A DNA stretch of 64,000 nt from Histomonas meleagridis (Eukaryota; Parabasalia; Tritrichomonadida; Dientamoebidae): contig WSYJ01000063.1 of the NCBI GenBank assembly GCA_020186115.1, positions 269,512-333,511 on the forward strand. Direction: 5' to 3'. The translations under genes and the position numbers were made by a program. This document shows positions 10,548-21,625 of this stretch, piece by piece. Numbering within the stretch: position 1 is the first letter of the stretch; each line of letters opens with the position of its first letter. The notes below the pieces were generated by a model. That model had not been told where the DNA came from. It did no database searches and saw nothing but the letters and a program-made list of their open reading frames with translations.

Positions 10548-13500
10548 TTAATTTTTGTTTCTGTTATGAGAAACACGAACACTTTCAATGTTTTCCTTCA
10601 CAATATTTCTTTTTTTCTTATTTGTCAATCCATTTTGTGCCAATTCATTTTTCATTTCAAGTTTCCATATCCCTGTTTTTACAACCGGTGGAACATATTC
10701 GGGGTTCTTTCCTATTACATTTATAATATTTTGTGAATCTAATGTATCAATTACTAATAATCCTTTTAACAATTTCCCGTACATTTTTGGAGCAAAAACA
10801 ACAGTAATCGGAAGTTCTGTTGTTTCGTTGCCATCTGGTGTTGGTTCAATAATTCCTTTTTCAGGTTGAACTGATAATTCCGCAGCCGATCCTTGCACAA
10901 AATAAGCATGAAATGGAGTTTCCTTATGAAACACAAAAGGAACAACAACTTTTGCTGTTCCTGTTTTATTTAATAAACTTTCAATTGTAATTGTAGATAT
11001 AGGATCTCCTCTATCAACATCCAAACAAATATGAAACTGCCATTCTTGACCAAGCTTATTACGAACCTTTAATGGTAATGATAACTGTAAAGGTCTATGT
11101 GGCGTAAAAACAACACTTACATTTAACTCAGGACAGCTTCCGACTTTTTGAATCGACGATGGCTTAATTTCAAAGATGCTCTTCAAAAAGTCGTAACCGC
11201 TCGGAATTGTGAGGTCAAGAACATATTCGCTTGCTTCCAAGTCATCGCTTTCGCCGACAAGGGATAATGATAACGATTTCTTTACGACTTCATTAGCTCT
11301 ACATTGTACTGTTAGGATTTCAAGATTATCAATTAATGAGTTACCAATAATTGGAAATAAGAATTGAATTGAAGGAACAGTTTCTAATTCAGGCAAAGGA
11401 CCTTTAGCATAACCTAATGAAGCGATGATTATATGAGCTTGAAATTGTCCAAGTCTTGGCGGAATAAAAGTAAAAGGAATTTGAAATTCTTCACCAAATG
11501 TATGCAAAGTAAAAACTTTTCTTTTGATTAAAAACGAGAAAATTCCATCTTCACAATCATTACTCATTGATATCGAAAACCTTGTTGGATACGGGAAAGG
11601 ATTTGTAAAAGTTACTAAAGCAGAACTTGTAGTGTTGACAGGTGAAGTGACTATTATCGGCGACTGCGGTTGCGGCGGTTTTCCGGTACCGTTTAATTTA
11701 TAAGAAAAATCGCCGATTTCATTTGACTTAAATATGATTAAAGCGTTTTCTTTTGTGCCTAAACAAGTTGGGATATAACGAACCTCGATTTTTTTCTTTT
11801 CTTGAGGGTTTAATGTTATTATTCGTTTAGTCATTACATGGAAAGCAGTTGGGTTATCATTTTCTATTCTCAATGAGACAATTTTATTTAAAGGGTTATC
11901 CAATTCGATAAAAACTGAAGAATATTTACCAATTGGCGAAGTTACAGCAGCCAAATTATTTATAGGGGCATCCGATACATCTATTTCTATTTTATACCAA
12001 AATTCACTATCATCATCATCATAAAAATATATTGAAGAAATTCGTTTCATAGCTTTCAAAGGTGAAATTAACAATGAATAATTAATTGTTGATTTCGGTT
12101 GTACAACAAAAGATTTTTCACCGAATAAATCATCATCAGATATAATTGTATTAAATTTAATTTTTTTATCTTTCGAATTAGTGATTGGTATAGTTATAGT
12201 TATACATTTCCGTGCAACTGTTGACACATGAATCGTTTCTTCTGGTAATGGAGGCTCGACATTAATTTCGATCACGTACCAAATAAAATTATTCGACATT
12301 GGATCCATAAAAGTTAATGTACCTGCGGATACACCACTCCTTAATGAATAAACAGTGAATTCAAATGGTTTTGTTGGTTCTCCATTTGAAAACTCGACTT
12401 CATTCGGAAATGTTATTATTGGTATTGTCGATTTAACATTAACTTTTCCGACTTTAATAATGTTCGATTTAATATTTAATGTTTTAATAAATGGTTTTCG
12501 TGCTTGACAATTAATAACAATTTTTTCTTCTGCATAAGGCTCTGCTACAATACCTTTTAACTTATATATAATTGTTGATTCTTTAGTTAAATTGATACTT
12601 GTGACTTCGGAATGAAATTCGCCAATTCGTCTTGGAGAAAATGTTATTACTAAATTTCCAATATTATTTGGCTTTATTGTTAAATTACTTGGAATAGAAA
12701 ATGAATTATCACCAGAAAGTGAAAGTTTATAATTCCAAACTTCATTTGTATTATTCGGAATTGGAATATTTTGTTTTATTGATTGACCTGAAACAGTTGA
12801 AAACAAAAGTTTTATAATTTTTGTATGTATTAAACCTATTCCATGTATTTGTAAGATACGAATATCATTTTGTGATATTAACGCAATTTTACATGGATAA
12901 TTTCCAGGTTTTTTAGGCTTAAATGTGACTGATAATGAATTTGATGTGTTTTTTATTAGTTTAAATTCTGTTGGCATATCGAAATATTGTGATGAAGAAT
13001 TTGTTATCGAGAAATTTATAGATGAAAACGTTTGTTTATATATCGATTCGATTTCTCTTTGTTTCCTTTGTAAATATTCATTAAAACTTTTTTCATTTAA
13101 CGTGTTAAAAAAGCGTTGTCGTTCAAATGAATAAGCTAAAGCTTTAATTAATGAATTGTTATTAATTTCAATTGGAATATTTGCAGTAATTGTTGAGTTA
13201 CTTTCGACTTTAAACTTGTTTAATGAGATTTCTATTGGTGTCGGGAATTTAACTTTAGCATTTATTTCAATTATAAATTCTCCGTTTTGTACATCTTCAA
13301 ATAATATTAAACATTTATATTGTCCTAATGAAATTGGTATAAATTCAACATCGAAATTAATATTTTGATCTTCTTCTTCGAAATTAATTTCTTTTTCACT
13401 AAATATAAAAGTTTTATGTAATTTTATATATGAGTCGAAACTTTCATCAGGTAAATTATTATTATTATCATCTTGATGATTATTTATTAAATTATTAATT

Positions 13501-16500
13501 TGTTGTTGAATTGATAAATTATTTTCATTTTCTTCATTAATTTGGATAACTTTCGAATATATTTTTACAGTTGAAGGAATTCCAATATAATTTTTAATTT
13601 TTAATTTTAATTTCGTCGGTTCATAAATTATTCCTTCGATATTATAAGTTTCATCTGGTTGATTTAATATAACATTTGATATTAAATCAATTACAATTGG
13701 TGCAGGGAAAATATGTTTATTATTATTATTGTTATTTTGTGTATTATTATCTGAACGTGAAGTAATAATTCGTGTTTTTGATGGTGTTAATATCAAACGA
13801 CCTTTTGTTTGTCTGATTGAACGTGCGAAGAATTGTATTGGAAATTCTTGTGTTTTAAATGGTTGAATTGTTATATTATCATTAATTAATTGATAATTTT
13901 GATTTGATTCTAATTTCGCATGATAACTAATTTCATTTTTCGAAGGATTTGTTATAGCTATTGATTTTTGTATTGATTTATGTAAAGGTAAATTAAAATC
14001 TAATGTTAACGAAGGTAAGAAATATGGAATTGTTTCATATAAAAACGTAGAAATTAATGCTAATGTTATTTCATTACCATTAATTATTTCATTTGCATAA
14101 GGATAAAAGCCTAATTTTAACTCATTTAATGTTTGTACGATTAAATGAGCATTTTGTTGTATTATTTCTTCATCATTAGGATTCTCATGATTTAATGTTA
14201 TGGAAATATTTGGTATATAACATTTTAATATTGCTTCAAATGCTAACGAATTATTGTATTCTTTAAATGTATATATCGGTTTAATAATATCATTCTTATA
14301 TATACATAAATATAATGAAAACCATTTAAAGATTGTTCGTTCAGATGAATTATAAATATTCGAATTTTGTATTATTTTTTGTGAGGGTAAAATTATTGAA
14401 ATTTTATCAGATGAATCATTATAACGATTAGCAATAGTTTTTAAATTAGAAGTAGCTTCATTAACACCAGGAATTTGATTAAATTTCGTTGAATCAATTT
14501 TATTTATGATAAAAATTTTAATTATTTGTAATAATAATAACATCCAGCTTTCAATGCTTAACTGGTCATATAACTTTTCGACGATTTGAATTCTTTTCAT
14601 TAAAGATTCAGAAAAGAATTTCGATGAAGTATATTCATTTAAATCCTTTTGATTTATTATATTCGGAGCATTAAAATAATCAATTCCAAGTAATTTATCT
14701 GAAATTTGATCTTTTAATATATGAATAAAATCAGATTTAGATAATAAAAACTCGGGTTTAATAGAAGATAATAAAGCTCCAAGTGAACTTAATTGTAACA
14801 ACAATTTATTTAATAAGTTTAATCTCTTTAAAATATGATCATTTTGTTTAATTGTTTTATTATTAATATCTATATCAATATTAGGTAATTTATTTCCATA
14901 AAGATTTTGTATCATTTCAAATAATAACGAAAAATTATTTAATATTAAATCATTTGGAAAGTTATTAATTTGCGAATTTAATGCAATTTGACTTAAATAT
15001 CTTTTAATGAATAAAATATCATTATTAGTAAAAATAGAATTCCAATTATCGACATTTTCGAAATCAATATAATCAAAACAAGATATAAAACGAGAAGTTA
15101 ATTCCATAGCAACAAAATCTTTTTTATTATCAATTTGTAATTTTTCATCAATAACTTTAATGATATCTTTTTGTTTAATGAATGGATAAATTGTAAAAAT
15201 AGAATTATCTGTTGTACAATATACGGAGAAACTTGTAGCATTACCTTTATCATCAGTAATTGCAACATTAGTCGAAAAACTCATAGGTTTTAATGAAGAA
15301 AAAGATATAATAATTGGTAACTTTTCTGTTGTGTTTTCGAAATGTGTACCTTTTGGAAATTTAACTTGTAATGGAAAATGTGTTTCATCAATAGCAATTG
15401 TATATTTCAAATTAGAGTCAATATTAGCCTCATTTATAACATATAATTGTTCTTGACTTTTAACTCCTAATGGTACTATTGGTAAAGCTATTGAATTTGA
15501 AGACATTTTTATTTGTGTTTGTGTACCAATTCCTGTTAATTGGATTTGTCCAATTACATTTTCTTCCGAATCTTTATAAGATACAAATATTTGTAAATGT
15601 AAGTTATACGGAATTGGTTTTCTTGGTTTAAATGATATATTTAATGTTATAGTTTCACCTTTAGTTAAACTACCATTTGAAGGTTCAATAGAAAAAACTT
15701 CGGGGTTTTGAATTAATTCATTGGACGTATCAATTCTCCATAAACATGTTAATTTAGAATCATTTCGTAATTTAATGAAATTATTTTTAGTCTTAAAATT
15801 CGGATTTTCATTGTTATATAATGGTGAAATACCAAAATCTAAAAATGTGTTTGATATCCATAAAGGTGGTTGAATTGCTTCAGCACTAACAATAGGTTGC
15901 AAATGAAATGATGAAGAATCCATATTCATCATTGTTAATGGTAATTCGAATGAATGTTCTCCAATTTTTATAGGTTGAAATACTAAATCAAAATTTATAC
16001 TTGAATTTTCGATAATATAAAATTTATATATTAACCCAACATTTTCATCATTTTGTTGAATAATTTGATCATTTTCGGATGAAATAGTAATTGAGTTTTG
16101 ATTATTATTATTATATGATAATTGACTTGTAAGTTTTAAATGAAATTCCGGATGCGATGTAAGATTTAAATAAAGGATAGCTGGAATTGAACCAGTATTA
16201 ACTAATGTTCCTTCGATCGATGATGAAGAACCTATAAAAAGTTTTCCGAATTCAAATTCAGTGTTATTTAATTGTACTTGAGGTAAAACTGATTGTCCAA
16301 TTATATTAAATGATATTGAAGTTGTTCCAGCTATATCGATTCGAATTGTTTCATCGATTTGATGAGGATAAGAAGAATTATATATTAAATCTAATGTTAT
16401 AGAATCATTTGAAGGGATTCTTCCATTTTTAGGTAATATTTTAAGTTCTTTATCTTGGATATTTGCTATATTAAAAATTCCATCATCATCACTAATGTTT

Positions 16501-19088
16501 TTTAATTTAATTTGTTGTATCTTTTCAATTCCAATTGGAATTAATCCGAAATTTATATATTTTTTAGAGATATTAATCTTTGGCGTTCCTACGTCACCAA
16601 TACATTTTAATATTTGTTTCGATCCTCCTTCAACATTCATAATTAAATCGACTTCATCATGTGAATGATTTGAAGGAGTATAAGTAACTGTTAAACTAAT
16701 TGATTTATTCGGCTCAATAATTCCTTCAGTTTTTGATATATTTATATAATTATTCATTCCATTCCATGTAAATTTTCCTGTACCGATTCCAACATTTGTA
16801 ATTAAGATAAAATCAGTTATTACTGGTAAAATAGAATCAGGCGAAAACTTAAATTCTAAAACATTTGTTGATAATTTTAACTCAATAGGAACAACTTGTG
16901 CACTTACAGAAAATGAATTAGAATGATGTCCATTAATTGTATATTGGATAATTTTCATATAATTCATTGGTTGTTTACTACAAAACTTAATTTCAAAACT
17001 ACCAATGCTATGTGGTGATATAATTTGAGTTGTTGGTGTACTCCCTGAAAGTTCATCATCTTCAAAATGTATTGCAACAATTATATTAAATTGTAAATTA
17101 TTAGTGATCGAAAACGTTTTACTTGTTGTTGAAAAAACTGGAACTTTACCAAAGTTTATTGTTTGATGTGATGAATTGATCATTAATTGTTGTGTTGGTG
17201 TTAATATTCTTGAACATTCACTAATTTCTTGTGTTGTTGTCGGAACTTGTTTAAATTTCTTTTGAACATTTAAATGTTCTTCATATTTCTTTTGTGATGA
17301 ATTCTTAAATTTATTATTTTGTTGATTATCTTTCGATTTAATTAGTCCGAATTTTTCAGGATGCTCAAGATATAATGGAACTTTCTTATTAAGTAATGGT
17401 GGGTCTGGTGGCTTTAAACCTTCAAATGGAATATAATCAATTTCGTCATCATCAGAATTAAATGAATCCTTTAATTGAACATTTTTTGTTATTTTTGTGG
17501 ACGATTTAGAATTTTGATTTTGTAAACTTTTTCGTGTTTTAATTAAATTCATAATGCGTAACTTTTCTTCTCGTTTCCTTTCATTTTCAGAAATATATGA
17601 ATGAAAAATTGATTTTTTCACTTCGTTTTTCTTTATATCTTCGATTCCATATGTATATTTTAATTCAGGATGTGTTACATTATAACGTACGTTTTCATCT
17701 GTTTCATAAACTGGTATTCGTTTGAATGGTTTATTTGTTATTTCACCGCATTCGCCATTCAAATTTATGTTTTTCTTTATAAGCCCTTTACAGAATGATA
17801 TAATTGTTGACTTATCATAAACACCGAAATTTTTTGGATAGAATATAATTGTAATTTGTTTCTGACTTTTTGGTGATATCATACCTTTTGAAGGCTCAAA
17901 TCGATAAGGCGAAATTGGTTTAATTTTAAAATATGTTGGTAAAAATTGCGAATTATTTGTTATCACTAAAGTTTGTTTCGTTTGTGTGTTTGATAATTGT
18001 TTCCCAAATGAAAAATCTATTGGTGATATCGTAACTAAATGATTTACAATTTTCCCAAACATTTGAAATTCGATTTTTTGACACGTTTCAACAATTCCAA
18101 TTAATGCATATTGTGTAAATGAAATTTCATTTTCTTCATTACTTGGTGAAGTTACTTTTGGGGGATCAAATATGAAATTTATGTTAATTGTTTGATGTGG
18201 ATTTAAAAAACCTTCAGAAGGAACAGCAAAAAATGTTGCGTTTTGATTTGCTTCATTCGATTTAGGAATTGCATTTTCACTATATGGTGTATCTTTGATG
18301 ATAATGACAAATGATCTTCGTTGTGAACTATTATTTGTGATTTCAGTTGTAATTATTCGTTTTTGGTTGGCATAAATGTATTGGAAATCTAATTCTTGAA
18401 ATGGCTTTTTATCAATCGTTAATTCAACAGAGTTTTGAACTGCATTTCCTTTGATTTGGATTTCTTCCGTGGATTTAAATTGATTTGGTGATAAAACAAA
18501 TATTGGAAATGAAAAAGAACCCAATTTAGTGGGTTCAATAAGTATAGTAATTTCTTGTGTTTTGCCAGGTAAAATTGTTCCTTTTTGTGGCGCAAGTTTG
18601 ACATAATCTTCATTGGTTATTACTTCGAATTTTCCTTCTTGATTCCCAATATTCGTTATCGCAAATGAAAAAATGGATTTTTGATTAATTCCAATATCAC
18701 CCATGTTGATTGAACGGGTATCTGGAATAACATAGCCTGAAGGTGGAGATGCTGTTACAGGAATTGAAATTTGTGAATCAGATGACTCAACTTTTAGAGT
18801 TCCTGAATATTGTTTATTATCAGTTGCTTTGTACTGAAGTTTAACTTTTGAGGTTAGCCCGGGTGAAATTGTAATTGTTCCTTCTGTAGATAAGATAAAT
18901 GGTAAATTATTAGGTGAAATTGAACAACGAACTCGTAATGATTTTTGTGTAACATTTGTTATACATACTTCACATACATCAATTTCATCTTTGGCAACAT
19001 CTCTAAAATTAATACAATCAGGTACAACTCTAAAAGGAGCAGAGCTTTCCTTCATTTGTACGTTTTTTTGTATAAACGTTCTCTTCAT
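10548..19088 (-). CDS. CFAP47: CFAP47-like axonemal protein with ASH/MSP domains and a CH domain
   Basis: An uninterrupted reading frame of about 2846 residues from the ATG at 19088 (upstream in-frame codons contain no ATG). Most of it is a chain of immunoglobulin-like ASH/MSP domains, seen as repeated patterns such as GxITxxPxxxxxIxIxFxPxxxGxF and VPVTASPPSG. Near the middle (about residues 1570-1700) an alpha-helical insert begins IFKWFSLYLCIYKNDIIKPI and ends LISTFLYETIPYFLPS. It has the shape of the calponin-homology domain found in CFAP47 and separates it from HYDIN. CFAP47 is a component of the motile axoneme in other flagellates. The length fits the family (about 3000 residues). The C-terminus is basic (KKKRNIVKENIE). 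HYDIN or CFAP74 are the alternatives. Confidence 0.65.
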   Translation of the reverse strand: MKRTFIQKNVQMKESSAPFRVVPDCINFRDVAKDEIDVCEVCITNVTQKSLRVRCSISPNNLPFILSTEGTITISPGLTSKVKLQYKATDNKQYSGTLKVESSDSQISIPVTASPPSGYVIPDTRSINMGDIGINQKSIFSFAITNIGNQEGKFEVITNEDYVKLAPQKGTILPGKTQEITILIEPTKLGSFSFPIFVLSPNQFKSTEEIQIKGNAVQNSVELTIDKKPFQELDFQYIYANQKRIITTEITNNSSQRRSFVIIIKDTPYSENAIPKSNEANQNATFFAVPSEGFLNPHQTININFIFDPPKVTSPSNEENEISFTQYALIGIVETCQKIEFQMFGKIVNHLVTISPIDFSFGKQLSNTQTKQTLVITNNSQFLPTYFKIKPISPYRFEPSKGMISPKSQKQITIIFYPKNFGVYDKSTIISFCKGLIKKNINLNGECGEITNKPFKRIPVYETDENVRYNVTHPELKYTYGIEDIKKNEVKKSIFHSYISENERKREEKLRIMNLIKTRKSLQNQNSKSSTKITKNVQLKDSFNSDDDEIDYIPFEGLKPPDPPLLNKKVPLYLEHPEKFGLIKSKDNQQNNKFKNSSQKKYEEHLNVQKKFKQVPTTTQEISECSRILTPTQQLMINSSHQTINFGKVPVFSTTSKTFSITNNLQFNIIVAIHFEDDELSGSTPTTQIISPHSIGSFEIKFCSKQPMNYMKIIQYTINGHHSNSFSVSAQVVPIELKLSTNVLEFKFSPDSILPVITDFILITNVGIGTGKFTWNGMNNYINISKTEGIIEPNKSISLTVTYTPSNHSHDEVDLIMNVEGGSKQILKCIGDVGTPKINISKKYINFGLIPIGIEKIQQIKLKNISDDDGIFNIANIQDKELKILPKNGRIPSNDSITLDLIYNSSYPHQIDETIRIDIAGTTSISFNIIGQSVLPQVQLNNTEFEFGKLFIGSSSSIEGTLVNTGSIPAILYLNLTSHPEFHLKLTSQLSYNNNNQNSITISSENDQIIQQNDENVGLIYKFYIIENSSINFDLVFQPIKIGEHSFELPLTMMNMDSSSFHLQPIVSAEAIQPPLWISNTFLDFGISPLYNNENPNFKTKNNFIKLRNDSKLTCLWRIDTSNELIQNPEVFSIEPSNGSLTKGETITLNISFKPRKPIPYNLHLQIFVSYKDSEENVIGQIQLTGIGTQTQIKMSSNSIALPIVPLGVKSQEQLYVINEANIDSNLKYTIAIDETHFPLQVKFPKGTHFENTTEKLPIIISFSSLKPMSFSTNVAITDDKGNATSFSVYCTTDNSIFTIYPFIKQKDIIKVIDEKLQIDNKKDFVAMELTSRFISCFDYIDFENVDNWNSIFTNNDILFIKRYLSQIALNSQINNFPNDLILNNFSLLFEMIQNLYGNKLPNIDIDINNKTIKQNDHILKRLNLLNKLLLQLSSLGALLSSIKPEFLLSKSDFIHILKDQISDKLLGIDYFNAPNIINQKDLNEYTSSKFFSESLMKRIQIVEKLYDQLSIESWMLLLLQIIKIFIINKIDSTKFNQIPGVNEATSNLKTIANRYNDSSDKISIILPSQKIIQNSNIYNSSERTIFKWFSLYLCIYKNDIIKPIYTFKEYNNSLAFEAILKCYIPNISITLNHENPNDEEIIQQNAHLIVQTLNELKLGFYPYANEIINGNEITLALISTFLYETIPYFLPSLTLDFNLPLHKSIQKSIAITNPSKNEISYHAKLESNQNYQLINDNITIQPFKTQEFPIQFFARSIRQTKGRLILTPSKTRIITSRSDNNTQNNNNNNKHIFPAPIVIDLISNVILNQPDETYNIEGIIYEPTKLKLKIKNYIGIPSTVKIYSKVIQINEENENNLSIQQQINNLINNHQDDNNNNLPDESFDSYIKLHKTFIFSEKEINFEEEDQNINFDVEFIPISLGQYKCLILFEDVQNGEFIIEINAKVKFPTPIEISLNKFKVESNSTITANIPIEINNNSLIKALAYSFERQRFFNTLNEKSFNEYLQRKQREIESIYKQTFSSINFSITNSSSQYFDMPTEFKLIKNTSNSLSVTFKPKKPGNYPCKIALISQNDIRILQIHGIGLIHTKIIKLLFSTVSGQSIKQNIPIPNNTNEVWNYKLSLSGDNSFSIPSNLTIKPNNIGNLVITFSPRRIGEFHSEVTSINLTKESTIIYKLKGIVAEPYAEEKIVINCQARKPFIKTLNIKSNIIKVGKVNVKSTIPIITFPNEVEFSNGEPTKPFEFTVYSLRSGVSAGTLTFMDPMSNNFIWYVIEINVEPPLPEETIHVSTVARKCITITIPITNSKDKKIKFNTIISDDDLFGEKSFVVQPKSTINYSLLISPLKAMKRISSIYFYDDDDSEFWYKIEIDVSDAPINNLAAVTSPIGKYSSVFIELDNPLNKIVSLRIENDNPTAFHVMTKRIITLNPQEKKKIEVRYIPTCLGTKENALIIFKSNEIGDFSYKLNGTGKPPQPQSPIIVTSPVNTTSSALVTFTNPFPYPTRFSISMSNDCEDGIFSFLIKRKVFTLHTFGEEFQIPFTFIPPRLGQFQAHIIIASLGYAKGPLPELETVPSIQFLFPIIGNSLIDNLEILTVQCRANEVVKKSLSLSLVGESDDLEASEYVLDLTIPSGYDFLKSIFEIKPSSIQKVGSCPELNVSVVFTPHRPLQLSLPLKVRNKLGQEWQFHICLDVDRGDPISTITIESLLNKTGTAKVVVPFVFHKETPFHAYFVQGSAAELSVQPEKGIIEPTPDGNETTELPITVVFAPKMYGKLLKGLLVIDTLDSQNIINVIGKNPEYVPPVVKTGIWKLEMKNELAQNGLTNKKKRNIVKENIESVRVSHNRNKN

Positions 19089-19397
19089 AAACGGCTGAAA
19101 ATAATCCCAACAAGGAAGCTTAAAAAAAATTAAAATTTTATCACAAGAAATATCAGACTTATCCGATACATTACGGAAGCACACTCTATTGGTATTAGGT
19201 AAGATTTTTCATGTTTTTTCCTTAATTTGTTTGATAGCAAACAAACAAAGTTTTGTTTCAATATTACGATAGGAAGTTTCAGTGGGAAAACGATTTTTTA
19301 CTTATTGAATTATAATTCACAAAAACATACTTAAATAAACAACAACATCAAACTCTATTTTTATTAAGGTTAACATTATATTTTAACTTTGGTTAAC

Positions 19398-20348
19398 TCA
19401 TAATTCATTTTCGTTTTCTTCTTTGTTTTCTGGCAATTTTGGCTTAAATTCTTTTATTTCTTTTTCGCTAGCATGTTCAAATGTGTAAATTGATACATTT
19501 TCATTAACAATTGCGACAGAAATATTATTTTGATCACCAAAATAATTCATAGCACTAAACAAGGAAATGCATCCTTCTAGAGGCTCTGTGTATCCGCTTT
19601 TGAAATATTCATGAGCTCTAATCAATTTTGTCAAATTGTTTTCAGAAAGAAACTTTCTTAAGTTTTCTTGCCCAAAAAGATATCCTTTTCCGCGATAACT
19701 ACATTTGAAGTCTTTTACATTTTTGCTTGGATCGCTCCAAACGATTGAAAGAGAAATTTCAGACATTTCAATGGTGCTAGGCTTCTTAATTCTCTCAATA
19801 TCAATGAGCTTCTTAACATGTGGTCCTATTCCGCCATGAACACAAAGATATTTATTGTTTATGATGGCAGAATATGGAAGATGCTTAAAAGTTTTGATGA
19901 ATTTTTCATATACATTAGGTGTAAATTTTGTAAGACACTCAGCTTTGAAGCCATAAGAGGTGGATACATATTCATCTTCATGATTGCCACGGAGTAAATA
20001 AATATTATGTGGATACTGCGATTTAAGCAGTAACAATAACAAAATAACTTCTAATGAGTTTTTACCACGGTCTACATAATCACCTAAGAATAAATAGTTT
20101 GTCTGTGGTGGATATCCAAATTCATCAAAAATTCGTAACAAACTATATAACTGACCATGGATATCACCTACGACAGTAAAGTTGCCAGTCAAGTTCAATA
20201 GTGATGGTTCTGTTGATAATATTGTTCTTGTATTTTTGATAAATTTATTTATACACTCTTCACTAATTTTTTTATCCCATACATATGCTCCACCTTGATA
20301 TTTTAAAGTAAGTATTGCTAAAATGATATCAAATATATTACATTTCAT
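19398..20348 (-). CDS. PP1-like serine/threonine protein phosphatase
   Basis: 316 residues from an ATG at 20348. All catalytic motifs of the PPP family are present in order: GDIHG (about residue 62), GDYVDRG, LRGNHE, HGGI and RAHEYF. These supply the two-metal site and the phosphate-binding residues. Overall length and the single catalytic domain fit PP1/PP2A-type catalytic subunits. Departures from classical PP1 are HGGIGPH in place of HGGLSP and FSAMNYFGDQNN near the C-terminus, so it is a divergent trichomonad subclass. The acidic C-terminal tail (PKLPENKEENENEL) is extra. It is divergent from the PQ-loop gene with only about 65 nt between start codons. Confidence 0.85.
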   Translation of the reverse strand: MKCNIFDIILAILTLKYQGGAYVWDKKISEECINKFIKNTRTILSTEPSLLNLTGNFTVVGDIHGQLYSLLRIFDEFGYPPQTNYLFLGDYVDRGKNSLEVILLLLLLKSQYPHNIYLLRGNHEDEYVSTSYGFKAECLTKFTPNVYEKFIKTFKHLPYSAIINNKYLCVHGGIGPHVKKLIDIERIKKPSTIEMSEISLSIVWSDPSKNVKDFKCSYRGKGYLFGQENLRKFLSENNLTKLIRAHEYFKSGYTEPLEGCISLFSAMNYFGDQNNISVAIVNENVSIYTFEHASEKEIKEFKPKLPENKEENENEL

Positions 20349-20413
20349 TAATTTTTTTGGATTATTCCATCGTAAACAAATTCAATAGTCTACATTTGCT
20401 TTACAATCTTGGA

Positions 20414-21208
20414 ATGCTTTTGCCTTTTTCAGCAATTGATCGACTTTCTGTAGATTTTTTTTCATTCTTTCCAAACTCACAATTCAATATTATTAATACA
20501 ATTGCCATCTTTCTTCCAACAATTGGCTACATTGATATAATTCGAACAATGGTTCAAACAAAAAATTCAAATAATTTTGATATGTCCTCATCTTTAATTC
20601 TAATTTTAAGTAATTTTTTGCGTTTCATATATTGGAGCTATGAACCATTTGTTCCATATTTACTAGGTCAATCTATTGCAGTATTTTTAGCTCAAGTCAT
20701 ACAAATTGTTTTGTATTTCTATTACATGCAAGTTGGACGAGGTAAAAAGATTTTTGGTGGTAGGTCTTTTCGATTAGTATTTCGAAAACATCCAATTGAA
20801 CATTTCAAGATCACAAAATACAAATACCTTGCGGACTTTATTGTTTCAATTCTATTTTATTTTGTTCTTATTCTTATAACCTTCAAAATTTTATGTATTA
20901 TTTTCGGACTCAAAGCCATCACAACACTTTTAATATTCTCCGCAAGCATAATCGATACGACAGTTTCACTTCCAAAATTTATTCAGGTTGTCATCAAGAA
21001 AGATCCGAGGAAATGCAGTATCGTTTTGATGACACAATCAATAATTGCCGACATCTTAAAATTTGTCATCTCTCTCTTTGATGGATCAGGAATAGCTTTC
21101 ACGTTTGGCGCAGTGTTACAAAGTGCAATTGACATTTCGATAATTGTGACATATTTCAGATTAAGAAAAGACAACGAAACACTTCCTCTTTCAAACATAA
21201 CTGAATAA
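20414..21208 (+). CDS. PQ-loop repeat membrane protein, SLC66A2-like
   Basis: 264 residues from the first ATG of the frame (20414). About seven hydrophobic helices are visible. Between helices 2 and 4 is FLRFIYWSYEPFVPYLLGQS, a segment typical of SLC66A2/PQLC1-type proteins. A second PQ-loop-like segment is VSLPKFIQVVIKKDP. These proteins act in endomembranes, where SLC66A2-type members are linked to phospholipid scrambling or transport. The first helix is somewhat short, so a few N-terminal residues may be missing if translation starts at a non-ATG codon upstream. It shares its 5' region with the phosphatase gene. Confidence 0.6.
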   Translation: MLLPFSAIDRLSVDFFSFFPNSQFNIINTIAIFLPTIGYIDIIRTMVQTKNSNNFDMSSSLILILSNFLRFIYWSYEPFVPYLLGQSIAVFLAQVIQIVLYFYYMQVGRGKKIFGGRSFRLVFRKHPIEHFKITKYKYLADFIVSILFYFVLILITFKILCIIFGLKAITTLLIFSASIIDTTVSLPKFIQVVIKKDPRKCSIVLMTQSIIADILKFVISLFDGSGIAFTFGAVLQSAIDISIIVTYFRLRKDNETLPLSNITE

Positions 21209-21625
21209 TTTGTTTCTAATAAAAAATATACTTCTTTTATTGCTTTCTCCTTGGTGTTTAATGCTTATTAACCTTGTTAAAGATCATTAAAACGAAATTA
21301 ACGATTCTAAATCCTTTTGTTTTATTTTGATATGACACTATAAAATGGCACAAATTTCTGGTTAATCCCAACTTTTATTACACTGTTCGTCGAGTTTAAA
21401 ATATCAATTTTTAATGATTAATAAGTCTTGTTTTTCGGGAAACAGTTTTGTTTTTCGAGAGCTGCATACGATTTAAAACAGGAAGTTCCGTTATTCTGAA
21501 TAAGATAATTTATAATTTTGCTAACAACTTTAAATTTTGATTAATTCGATTGGACATAATGCATCAAATTCATTCGAATAAGAAATATTTTATTACTTTG
21601 AAATAATTTCTCGATGCATAATTCT
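21209..21625. other. non-coding interval between convergent genes
   Basis: About 415 nt of AT-rich DNA between the converging PQ-loop and kinase genes. No coding, RNA or repeat signal seen. Confidence 0.5.

Noticed and set aside
10588-18613. Several ORFs of 60-90 codons inside the CFAP47-like gene on either strand.
   Set aside because: All are shadows of the long conserved reading frame.
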